Of a DNA stretch of 64,000 nucleotides, positions 44,317 through 52,715 are shown one piece after another. Position 1 is the first letter of the stretch. Every line of letters starts with the position of its first letter. The DNA is from Planctomycetota bacterium. Lineage in GTDB: Bacteria; Planctomycetota; Planctomycetia; Planctomycetales; Planctomycetaceae. Under the pieces are notes generated by a model. That model had not been told where the DNA came from and made no database searches. It saw only the letters and a list, made by a program, of their open reading frames with translations. Position numbers and translations under genes: made by a program. The DNA lies in the NCBI GenBank assembly GCA_022600195.1, contig JAHZKX010000010.1, forward strand, positions 1 to 64,000, read 5' to 3'.

Positions 44317-46707
44317 TTAGTTTTTAAAAGTTTGCAGGCGAGACAGGAAATCGGGGAAATTTTCGGGCTGAATGCCGGGAGGATGTGCAGATTTCCGAGG
44401 AACTTGTGCCTCCTCGATCACGGAGTCAGCAGGGTGAAGACTGAGTGGGGCCGCATACTTGAATTTTCCTGTCGATAAGCCTTCAATCATCATTTTTGAG
44501 TTATCCAGTTCCTCCAAAGGCTGGCCTTCGGCTATTTTCCAGCCTGCGATTTGGATATCTGAAGAAGCAACCGATCCTTCTCCAATCAAGCTGACGGAAG
44601 AGAGCCAGTTTTCTGGTGGTTTCTCTCCAAGTGCCTGGATGAGAGCTGCTTGTGCCAGATCAAAAACACAGTCCTGAGTCTCAATCTGAACTATACCAGG
44701 TATGATTTTGGGATCATTCCAGTGAAACAGAAGCAGTGGACCAGAATTTCTAACGGTGAGGTGTTGCAGATTTAGGCGAATCTGCTGATCAATTTCTGGA
44801 GGTCGTTCAAAGTAGAAAGTTGCTCGTGAAGTAATATTCAAACAGTTGGTCAGTGTTATCATTTGTGGGGCATGCGTTAAATGAATTGCATGTTCAGGAA
44901 CTGCGAATACTGAATTCTGGATCTCCATCCGGCTTCGATTCTGTTGTTGCGAATCAATGAGTTCCCAGTGAATGGCACTGCGACCGATAACTTGATTTTC
45001 TTGAGGTTGATCATCCAATTGTGCAAAAAAACAATTTTTGAGAATGACATTTTGCGCTGTCACTTTCAGGAGTGGGAAAACCTGGAACGTTTCTGTTGTT
45101 TGTGTGGCAGATTTTGATTTTCCGGAATGGCTGATAAGAACGACATTTTCCAGAGTGAACTGCTCTGCAAGGATACTCAATGCTTCATCCTGAATCTCGA
45201 TGATCGAAGGGGCATCAGAGCTCCCTTTAATCGTGAGTGGTCCAACATGGGTGATTTTTGAAGCTTCGTAAGGATTTGATGAATCCAGAAGAATAATCCC
45301 ATTTTCGTTTGGAGGAGGCAATAACTGATTGTTGGGAATTTCAGGTTTTGGTGGCGTTACAGAATCCAAAATCGGTGGCTCATCCATGGTTGGTTTATTG
45401 AATGATACATTCGATGTGATTTTAAGGAGTTGGCTGCGCGCTCCCTCATCCAGGAGTGCCAGTGAAAGTCCTGAGAGAACAAAAATTAAAGCTGCGACAA
45501 AAGGCAGTCGGCTTGTTTTTCTTTGTGTAGAGTCTGAAGATGTGCGTGTTGATTGAATACGAAACGATGCATAAAAGTTTTTTAATAATTTGCGTGAACT
45601 TTGCGATTCAACAGGCCATAGTTTTTGGGCCTCTTGAATATTTAAGGGGCGTTGCTCCAGGTTAGATGAAGTGAATTTCAATAAAGCCTCAGCAATGTTT
45701 GCGGGAGTCTCAGGAGCCCAGCTGCGTATATCAGGTATCATTTTTGTCTGATGGCAGGCTAGTTTGGCTAGTGGATCTCCTGTGGTAAAGGGAGGGCGGC
45801 CTGCCAGCAATTCCCAGAGTAAACAGCCTAAGGCATAGAGGTCACTTTGAGCGTCGGGGTGACGACCCGTTCCAATTAATTCCGGTGCGATACCGTCGTA
45901 GCAACGTGGAGGTAATGAACTATGAATTGTGAGCTCAGGGGAGAGAATGGATTCCGTACCCGTATCAACTAATACGGCAGTGCCAGTTGAACTGAGTCGT
46001 ACGTTCCAGGGGCGTATATCGCTATGTATTACATTTCGTTTTTCGAGAGTCGCCAGCGCATCCAGTAACTGAGTTCCAATAGCACTTACGGTAGGTACGG
46101 GAACTCGACCTCTACGAATTAGTAATTCCGAAACGGGAATTGAGGGAAGGTAGCTACTAATGATCACAAAATGTTCGGGTAGTTGCTTAACGACTTTGGG
46201 GAGTACCAGAGAAGAGTGCTCCAGCCCCTGCAAACGATTCAGCAAGTTATGAAAATTATGCTCTAATTGAGAGCTCTGGTCATTCTGAGGACGAGTGATT
46301 TTTAATGTAAAGAGTTCAGTACTTTCTGGTGTTTTAGCTAGATAAGTACTGGATTTATGGCTATGACCTAATTCAGAAACTAGTAAATAGGGTCCGACGG
46401 CCAATTGATCTGGATTGCTTGATTCCAGTGTTCTCGCTTGGAAAGGAGTAATTTTCTGTGCCTGGACGAGTGCATCAATCCAGACAGAATCGAACGCAGG
46501 GATCCCACGGGCCAATTTCTTAACTCGACGACGACATCTCCTTACATCGGCAGCCGTGCAGAGTTTTAACTCTATCAATCGTTGCAATAACTCTTTGGAG
46601 GGAGGTTCCAGCAATGTGTAGAAATCCTTTTCCGCATCAAATAAGCCTGAGACGCGACTCAATCCCTTCATATCTGCCAGAGGCAGTTTGACGGATAAAA
46701 GCCACAT
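44317..46707 (-). CDS. Kinase-like membrane protein with C-terminal beta-helix-like domain
   Basis: A 796-residue protein. Residues of about 30-100 form a helical N-terminus (ELLQRLIELKLCTAADVRRC). A Hanks-type kinase domain lies at about 105-370: Lys136 (FTLKI), HSDIRPWN at 228-235 (Asp230, Asn235), DTG at 248-250 in place of DFG, and APEL near 275. The glycine loop is degenerate (LGHSHKSS in place of GxGxxG). Catalytic Lys, Asp and metal Asp remain, so it may still be active. A transmembrane helix follows near 400-425 (LPFVAALIFVLSGLSLALL), then a beta-rich C-terminus of roughly 330 residues that resembles a right-handed beta-helix. It would face outward. It is divergent from the pseudo-receiver gene. 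Confidence 0.8.
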   Translation of the reverse strand: MWLLSVKLPLADMKGLSRVSGLFDAEKDFYTLLEPPSKELLQRLIELKLCTAADVRRCRRRVKKLARGIPAFDSVWIDALVQAQKITPFQARTLESSNPDQLAVGPYLLVSELGHSHKSSTYLAKTPESTELFTLKITRPQNDQSSQLEHNFHNLLNRLQGLEHSSLVLPKVVKQLPEHFVIISSYLPSIPVSELLIRRGRVPVPTVSAIGTQLLDALATLEKRNVIHSDIRPWNVRLSSTGTAVLVDTGTESILSPELTIHSSLPPRCYDGIAPELIGTGRHPDAQSDLYALGCLLWELLAGRPPFTTGDPLAKLACHQTKMIPDIRSWAPETPANIAEALLKFTSSNLEQRPLNIQEAQKLWPVESQSSRKLLKNFYASFRIQSTRTSSDSTQRKTSRLPFVAALIFVLSGLSLALLDEGARSQLLKITSNVSFNKPTMDEPPILDSVTPPKPEIPNNQLLPPPNENGIILLDSSNPYEASKITHVGPLTIKGSSDAPSIIEIQDEALSILAEQFTLENVVLISHSGKSKSATQTTETFQVFPLLKVTAQNVILKNCFFAQLDDQPQENQVIGRSAIHWELIDSQQQNRSRMEIQNSVFAVPEHAIHLTHAPQMITLTNCLNITSRATFYFERPPEIDQQIRLNLQHLTVRNSGPLLLFHWNDPKIIPGIVQIETQDCVFDLAQAALIQALGEKPPENWLSSVSLIGEGSVASSDIQIAGWKIAEGQPLEELDNSKMMIEGLSTGKFKYAAPLSLHPADSVIEEAQVPRKSAHPPGIQPENFPDFLSRLQTFKN

Positions 46708-46878
46708 TAGAGAACTGCTTTATGGCAAAAAAAGCCAGATTTCGCAAGAGAGATATTTTCGGGACCCTCATATCTGCTTACCAGATCGCTCTTTTCGAAA
46801 ACTAGTAATATGGGGTATAAAACAGGTGAAAATCAATTTTTTGCCTGTCAGATTTGAAATAGAGAAGAGATCAACATA

Positions 46879-47688
46879 ATGAATGTTCCCAAACAGGAAT
46901 TTGTACTGATTTTGGGCAATTCTCAAACTTTGGAAATGAGTCCTGTTTTAGATGCAGTCAGCAAAATCTGTCAGAAGGTGCGTATTGCTGATTTTTCCTG
47001 TTTGAATGTGAATTCGACCGAGGTTGAAAGTCCTGGTTTGATTGTGATCTGCCAAAACTGGTCGGATGAATTTTCGCGCAACGATTGGAACGATCTGGTA
47101 AAACGTTTTCCAATTAGCCGCTTCGTTTGTTGTTATGGAGTCTGGTGTGAATCAGATGGCAGGACCAGAGAAGTTTGGCCTCTCAGTACACGTGTGCCAG
47201 CTCGCTATGCCCGTATTCGAATTCAACAAGAGTGGGATATCGTTCAAGGTAAAGAGAACGCTTTTCCATTGACAGCAGGACGTGACGAAATCTTTCAATT
47301 GCAAGTGACTGCTGAGTCTTGCAAACTTAATGTAGACAGCGATTTTCCATTGATCGGGATTGTTTCTGGCGACCGTTCGTATCAAACGATGTTGGAAGAA
47401 ATGATTATTTCCTGGGGAGCCCAGGTTGCAAACAAGTCGCAGCAATGCGAGGCCGATCTGTTGATTCTTGATTTAGATCCGTGGGAATTGGTTGAAAAGG
47501 AATACGCAGCGCAAACAGATCTTCCTCCAATGATTGGTATGATGGGGTTGTCTCACTTCGAAAATATAGTGGCTTCCAGATTGTTCGGATTCGAAACGAT
47601 TGTCTGTAAACTCGCACCTGAGCTGGAACTTTTTCAGGCAGTCAAACGTAGTCTGGAAATCACGGCGCTTCCGCAGGTAGCGAACTGA
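46879..47688 (+). CDS. Protein with C-terminal pseudo-receiver domain
   Basis: A 269-residue soluble protein of unrecognised family. The second half looks like a CheY-like receiver: strand 1 IGIVSGD (Asp165), strand 3 LLILDLDPW (Asp198), strand 4 MIGMMGL, and strand 5 ETIVCKLA (Lys244), followed by an amphipathic helix. The acidic pair at strand 1 is reduced to one Asp, so it may be non-canonical. The first half (residues 1-130) is another alpha/beta region with a possible similar fold and a basic linker. It starts 171 bp from the divergent kinase-like gene, so the pair could share regulation. It overlaps the converging DUF1080 gene by 29 bp. No output domain is seen. Confidence 0.65.
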   Translation: MNVPKQEFVLILGNSQTLEMSPVLDAVSKICQKVRIADFSCLNVNSTEVESPGLIVICQNWSDEFSRNDWNDLVKRFPISRFVCCYGVWCESDGRTREVWPLSTRVPARYARIRIQQEWDIVQGKENAFPLTAGRDEIFQLQVTAESCKLNVDSDFPLIGIVSGDRSYQTMLEEMIISWGAQVANKSQQCEADLLILDLDPWELVEKEYAAQTDLPPMIGMMGLSHFENIVASRLFGFETIVCKLAPELELFQAVKRSLEITALPQVAN

Positions 47689-48967
47689 TTTTTAAGTCTT
47701 TAAAATTCAGATCTGTTGTCGGATCGTGACCTTGCAGGCTGATATGGCCCGCTTTTAATCGGAGCCCCTTGCGAGGATTTTCGTCAGGCTTTCTAGTATC
47801 TTCCCAGTCTGTTACCTGATACCCATTGATCCAGACCGCAAAATGTGAGCCGTAAGCCGAAAGTGTGGTGGTAAACCATTCATTGTCATTTGAGACAACA
47901 CGTCTGGCTTCTGTTCGTCTGAAGATCGCGCCGGTTCCAGCGTTTTCCGGTTTGGTGCGATCATTGTTCTTAACGCCATTATGTATCTGTGCTTCGTAAC
48001 CATTCGCCATGCCTTTTTCGGAGCCTTTAATTGCCCGGAAAAAGTAGCCACTGTTTAACGCAATACCGTTAGATTTTGCAGTTGCCTGAAAAAGAAAATT
48101 GTCCCAGGTATCTTCAGTTTCAAGGTAGCCCTGCTTTTCTGCCGTGACATGTATTGTCTTATCGACGACTTTAAATGTACTCTTTGATCCGGGAACAACC
48201 TGCCAGCCTGCCAAATCAACTCCGTTAAATATGGTCGACATTCGAAGTGGCTTTAGATAGACATTGCGAAATTCAATCGGGCCTTCGTTTTTCTGGAGTC
48301 CAATAAAACCAACCGTTCGTTGATACTTCGATGTATCTTTAAAATTCAGAACTTCTCTCCCGTTGAGTGAAGCCTTGATCTGTGAATCTTCCAGTCGCAC
48401 CACGAATGATTGCCATTCCATGCTGGCTGGGACAGGTTTTTGTATTTTACTGCGGCCAACTAAACTCCCGGTCGGATATGCTGTCATCTGATCGCAAAGA
48501 TTGAGCTCATAACAGTCCTTGACAGGGTCTTTCGGATTAAAAACCGTTCGAAGGAAAACGCCACTGTTGGTTGAGGGGGTCAATCGAAACTCAAATTTCA
48601 ATTCATAGTCAGCGAAGGGGGATGTGGTTTGAAGCAATCCCGGTTTTCCTGTGTCTGCTTTGATCACGCCTTGTTCAACACGCCAGTTCACGTCATTAGT
48701 GGCTTTCCACCCATACAGGCTATGACCATCAAATAGGGCTATCCAGCCTGCTTCGATTTCTTTAGCAGTCAGACCGGTATCAGGGATGACATCACCCGAT
48801 GGCTCACTTGATCCTTCTGATTTTATGTCCTGTATACCAACCTGCTTCGACTGAGGTTCCGCATTTGATTTCGCTGGGGGAGAAGGATGCTCTATTTTTT
48901 GGCAACCTGTTAGCAGAAATGTAAACAAGGTAATTAAACCAACGAAACGAACTGATTGCAGTGGCAT
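47660..48967 (-). CDS. DUF1080 (3-keto-disaccharide hydrolase-like) lipoprotein, two domains
   Basis: A 435-residue predicted lipoprotein: the signal peptide ends in the lipobox LLTGC (Cys22). Two DUF1080 (concanavalin/LamG-like) beta-sandwich domains follow, at about 65-228 (GWIALFDGHSLYGWKATNDVNW) and 230-435 (IFNGVDLAGWQVVPGSKSTF). The family is expanded in Planctomycetes and is linked to 3-keto-disaccharide hydrolysis or glycan binding. The stop overlaps the end of the pseudo-receiver gene on the other strand. The gene follows prfB by about 50 bp in the leftward run, but it is probably not functionally tied to it. Confidence 0.9.
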   Translation of the reverse strand: MPLQSVRFVGLITLFTFLLTGCQKIEHPSPPAKSNAEPQSKQVGIQDIKSEGSSEPSGDVIPDTGLTAKEIEAGWIALFDGHSLYGWKATNDVNWRVEQGVIKADTGKPGLLQTTSPFADYELKFEFRLTPSTNSGVFLRTVFNPKDPVKDCYELNLCDQMTAYPTGSLVGRSKIQKPVPASMEWQSFVVRLEDSQIKASLNGREVLNFKDTSKYQRTVGFIGLQKNEGPIEFRNVYLKPLRMSTIFNGVDLAGWQVVPGSKSTFKVVDKTIHVTAEKQGYLETEDTWDNFLFQATAKSNGIALNSGYFFRAIKGSEKGMANGYEAQIHNGVKNNDRTKPENAGTGAIFRRTEARRVVSNDNEWFTTTLSAYGSHFAVWINGYQVTDWEDTRKPDENPRKGLRLKAGHISLQGHDPTTDLNFKDLKISSLPAEAP

Positions 48968-49020
48968 TATTTTCTCCCCGATCTGTATATATCGAACAAG
49001 ATTTCTCGCTGAATGAGTAC

Positions 49021-50131
49021 TTAGTCGCCTGACATTCCCCAGCGGAGAAATGATTCCAGGAAACCATCCAGATCTCCATCCAGAATTGGACCGGGATTGC
49101 CGGCTTTATATCCTGTTCTGGCATCCTTGACATATTGTTCAGGATGTAAAACGTAATTCCGCACGGTTTGGCCTCCGAAGCCAATTTTAGATTTGCCTCC
49201 CCGTTTTGCAGCAAGTTCAGCATCTCGCTTTTCCTGTGCGATTTGGAACAGTTTTGACTTCAACATTTTACGAGCTTCAGCCCGGTTTTTATGCTGGCTG
49301 CGATTATTCTGGCACTGAACAACGACGTTTGATGCCAGGTGGGTTAATCTGATGGCAGAATCGGTTTTGTTAATATGTTGCCCCCCTGCTCCACTGGCGC
49401 GGTAAGTGTCTTCACGAACATCCTGATCCCAATTGATTTCGATTTCCGCAATTTCGCCCATATCCGGAGAGACATCAATGGCTGCGAAAGAAGTATGGCG
49501 GCGTCCTGCAGAATCGAATGGGCTGATTCTGATAAGTCGATGATTCCCCGTTTCCCCTTTCAGATAACCATATGCGTAATCACCTTCGATGCGAATGGTG
49601 GCACTCCTGATGCCAGCTTCTTCTGCATCGGATCGGTCAAGCAGTTCTACTTTAAATCCGCGGCGTTCACACCAACGTAAATACATGCGCAACAGCATTT
49701 CTGCCCAATCTGATGAATCCGTCCCCCCTTCTCCAGCCTGAATGCTGAGATAGGCTGCAGAACCATCTTCTGGCGCAGACATCATCGACTGAAGTTCAAG
49801 GTGAGCCAGAGTTGTTTCCAGTCTTTCTGCAGTTGCGGCAAGCTCTGGAATGCTGTCTTCACTTCCGTCTTCTTCAATGAACTCCATCAAAACTTCAAGG
49901 TCTTCTGCACCAGACACTAGTTCCGTTAATGGTTTCACAATTATTTGCAGTTGTTGCAAATTGTTGACTAGTTCCTGAGCTTTTTCCTGGTTATCCCAGA
50001 AACCAGAAGCACCCATCAATTCATTGATTTCGACGGTTTTGTTTTTCTTGCCAGCATAGTCAAAGAGAGTCTCGTAATTTGACGATGCGATCAATGATTC
50101 CCTGGCATTTATCTTTGAGTTCGTGGTCCAT
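49021..50131 (-). CDS. prfB: Peptide chain release factor 2, made by programmed +1 frameshift
   Basis: RF2 releases peptides at UAA and UGA. The reading frame opens at the ATG at 50131, encodes 23 residues ending RDSL, then meets an in-frame TGA at 50060-50062 in the context CTT-TGA-C. A +1 shift (skipping the T at 50062) continues with DYAGKKNK to the stop at 49021, giving 369 residues, the usual RF2 size. GGQ is present in GAGGQHINK and the stop-codon specificity tripeptide SPF in RISPFDS. This is the classical autoregulatory RF2 layout, in which low RF2 favours frameshifting. The normal strong internal Shine-Dalgarno (AGGGGG) is not visible; only a weak ACGAGA precedes the slippery site. 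The TTG start suggested by a single long frame (50094) is artefactual. Confidence 0.94.
50059..50065 (-). other. prfB programmed +1 frameshift site (CTTTGAC)
   Basis: On the minus strand the heptamer CTT TGA C gives a Leu codon followed by an in-frame UGA and a C, the context used for RF2 autoregulation. The +1 frame begins GAC TAT (Asp-Tyr), as in the E. coli gene where Leu-Asp-Tyr spans the same junction. Confidence 0.92.
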
Positions 50132-50178
50132 TATTTTATCCAATTTAATTACGATAGCATGGTAATAGCAAGTGATGA

Positions 50179-51495
50179 TTATTTTTGATTAGATGTGCTG
50201 ATGCCAATGCCAAAGTATTGAATCCCTTTTTCTTTCAGTTTTTCAGGATCGTATAAATTACGACCATCAAAGATTACCGGGTTTGACAATTTTTTGAGAA
50301 TATAATCGAAGTCCGCGTGCCGAAACTCATTCCATTCCGTCACGATGGTTAAGGCATCAGCACCTTCCAGGGCCTCATGGTGATGAGAAAAATAGGAAAG
50401 TTGATCTCCATATTCGGCTTTCACATTTTCCATCGCTACAGGGTCATGTACTTGCAGATTTGCTCCCGCTTTTAATAATTGATCTATCAGGACCAGTGCT
50501 GGAGCTTCTCTGATATCATCGGTTTTAGGTTTGAAAGCGAGTCCCCAGATGGCAATGGTTTTTCCTTTCAGATCTTCCTGGAAGTAACGGCTGATCTTTT
50601 CAAACAAGACTTTTTTTTGATTGATATTTACCTGGTCAACAGCATTCAAGATCGTTGGTTGCATTTTTTGATTGTTAGCAACTGAGATAAGTGCAGAAAC
50701 ATCCTTCGGGAAGCAGGACCCACCATAGCCCACACCTGGAAACAAAAACGAAAAACCAATTCTTTGATCATGCCCTATTCCCCGTCGCACTTGGTTAATG
50801 TCGGCTCCCACGCGCTCACAGAGATTTGCCATTTCATTAATGAAACTGATTTTTGTAGCTAGCATACAGTTAGCAACATATTTTGTCATCTCAGCGCTTT
50901 CAAGTTCCATGGAAAGAAATGGGTGCTCTGTGCGCAGGAACGGTTGGTAAAGTTCATGCAGTGTTTCAGCGATTTCGGGCCGAGAAACGCCTACTACAAC
51001 TCGGTCTGGTTTGGAGAAATCGTCAATGGCAGTTCCTTCTTTCAGGAACTCAGGATTGGATGCGACATCGACAACTCTTCCCGTTAAAGCTTGAAGCTGC
51101 TCTGCTAATTTTCGGTTTGTCCCTACCGGAACAGTACTCTTAATAATAACGATCGCGTCTTTGGCTAAATGAGGCGATAGAGATTCTGCCACCTTCCAGA
51201 GACTCTCCAGATTTGCAGCACCATCTTCACCTTGAGGAGTACCTACTGCGATGAATATGCATTTGGCGTGGGGGACTGAATCTTTATAACTGGTTGTGAA
51301 ACACAAACGCTGCGCATTTGTGTTTCGTTTGACCATTTCTTCCAGACCGGGTTCATAAATCGGGATTTTGCCAGACTTGAGCATTTGAACCTTGTATTCA
51401 TCAATGTCAATGCAAGTGACGTGATTTCCACTTTCGGCAAAGCAGGTGCCTGTAACTAGACCAACGTATCCCGTCCCAATAACTACTATTTTCAT
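50179..51495 (-). CDS. ugd: UDP-glucose 6-dehydrogenase
   Basis: Oxidises UDP-glucose twice with NAD to UDP-glucuronate, used for exopolysaccharides and other envelope glycans. The 438-residue chain begins [16 protein letters not shown] (Rossmann motif), has the catalytic Cys in [10 protein letters not shown] near 258-267, and the C-terminal UDP-binding half with [13 protein letters not shown]. The start at 51495 has a GAGG binding site; the frame from 51519 is longer by eight residues and not needed. It lies between rfbB and prfB in the leftward run. Confidence 0.96.
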   Translation of the reverse strand: MKIVVIGTGYVGLVTGTCFAESGNHVTCIDIDEYKVQMLKSGKIPIYEPGLEEMVKRNTNAQRLCFTTSYKDSVPHAKCIFIAVGTPQGEDGAANLESLWKVAESLSPHLAKDAIVIIKSTVPVGTNRKLAEQLQALTGRVVDVASNPEFLKEGTAIDDFSKPDRVVVGVSRPEIAETLHELYQPFLRTEHPFLSMELESAEMTKYVANCMLATKISFINEMANLCERVGADINQVRRGIGHDQRIGFSFLFPGVGYGGSCFPKDVSALISVANNQKMQPTILNAVDQVNINQKKVLFEKISRYFQEDLKGKTIAIWGLAFKPKTDDIREAPALVLIDQLLKAGANLQVHDPVAMENVKAEYGDQLSYFSHHHEALEGADALTIVTEWNEFRHADFDYILKKLSNPVIFDGRNLYDPEKLKEKGIQYFGIGISTSNQK

Positions 51496-51636
51496 AATGT
51501 CCTCAAAAAAATGATTCATTCATAAATTTGTGATAAAATATCATCGTCGTCCGGTATGAAAAATGATTTCCCGTCTGCTGGAACATTAGGAACATCTCAT
51601 TTGAAAAATAGTGTTTGTGACGAAATTGAAATACGA

Positions 51637-52659
51637 CTATGTATTTAATCGATTCCCATACTGTTGGTCATAGTACTGTAGATATTTTCCGGATCGAATT
51701 CGATTCACCCAATCCAGATTCTCCTGATACCATTTGAGGGTCGCATCTAATCCAGATTGAAATTCGGTTTCAGGTTTCCAGCCTAGTTCTGATTCTGCTT
51801 TACTACAGTCAATGGCATATCGCATGTCATGCCCCGGGCGGTCTGTGACATACTTGATTAAGCTTTCTGGTTTTTTCAGTAATTTGAGTATTACCCGTGT
51901 GATTTCAATATTCTGCATCTCTGTATTTCCACCGAAGTTATAAACCTGGCCCACCTCTCCTTTTCTCAAAGCAGCATCAATTCCACGACAATGATCATTT
52001 ACGTGAATCCAGTCACGAACGTTGGTGCCTGCTCCGTAAATTGGTAAGTCTTTATCTTCCATCGCATTCGAAATGAACAGAGGAATCAGTTTTTCCGGGA
52101 ACTGGTATGGGCCGTAATTATTGGAGCACCGGGTAATGATCGCGGGTAAATCGAAGGTTTTATAATAGCTGCGAACCAGCAGGTCTGCTGCAGCTTTCGA
52201 GGCAGAATAGGGACTGTTGGGAGCGATCGGAGTTTCTTCTGTAAATAAACCTTCCAATCCCAGGCTACCATAAACTTCATCGGTTGAAACTTGTACAAAA
52301 CGTTTGATGTTTTGCTTGCGGGAGGCGTCAAGTAATATCTGAGTTCCTACAATATTTGTCTGAATAAATGGACCTGAATCAAGAATGCTACGGTCGACAT
52401 GCGATTCAGCAGCGAAGTTAATCACTGCGTCAAAGTCTGTCGATTCCAGTAGTGAATTTACAAAATTACTATCAGCGATATCTCCTTTAACAAACTTGTA
52501 CCCTGAATGTGACTCAATTTCCTTTAAGTTTTCCAGGTTGCCGGCATAAGTTAATTTGTCGAGATTTGTTATTGAAATATCAGAGTATTCAGAGAGCTGA
52601 TAACGGATAAAGTTTGATCCAATAAAACCACACCCGCCAGTCACTAATATGTGCCTCAT
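51637..52659 (-). CDS. rfbB: dTDP-glucose 4,6-dehydratase
   Basis: Extended SDR enzyme that turns dTDP-glucose into dTDP-4-keto-6-deoxyglucose, the second step towards dTDP-rhamnose and other deoxysugars. Motifs: TGGCGFIGSN (7-16), TDEVYGSL near 126-133, and the YSASKAAAD catalytic Tyr-Lys pair near 152-160, plus RCSNNYGPYQFPEKLIPL. The 340-residue length is typical. rfbA, rfbC and rfbD are not in the window. With ugd downstream it indicates surface polysaccharide synthesis, matching the glycosyltransferases at 17-24 kb. Confidence 0.95.
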   Translation of the reverse strand: MRHILVTGGCGFIGSNFIRYQLSEYSDISITNLDKLTYAGNLENLKEIESHSGYKFVKGDIADSNFVNSLLESTDFDAVINFAAESHVDRSILDSGPFIQTNIVGTQILLDASRKQNIKRFVQVSTDEVYGSLGLEGLFTEETPIAPNSPYSASKAAADLLVRSYYKTFDLPAIITRCSNNYGPYQFPEKLIPLFISNAMEDKDLPIYGAGTNVRDWIHVNDHCRGIDAALRKGEVGQVYNFGGNTEMQNIEITRVILKLLKKPESLIKYVTDRPGHDMRYAIDCSKAESELGWKPETEFQSGLDATLKWYQENLDWVNRIRSGKYLQYYDQQYGNRLNT

Positions 52660-52715
52660 TAAATTCTCCGTAATTAATAGTTCTCAAGAAATAGTGATAC
52701 TCGTGTTGGAAAATA

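Noticed and set aside
49021-50094. prfB as a single frame starting at the TTG at 50094
   Set aside because: The conserved RF2 N-terminus is in the other frame, beginning at the ATG at 50131 and joining through CTTTGAC. The TTG start is an artefact of reading one frame only.
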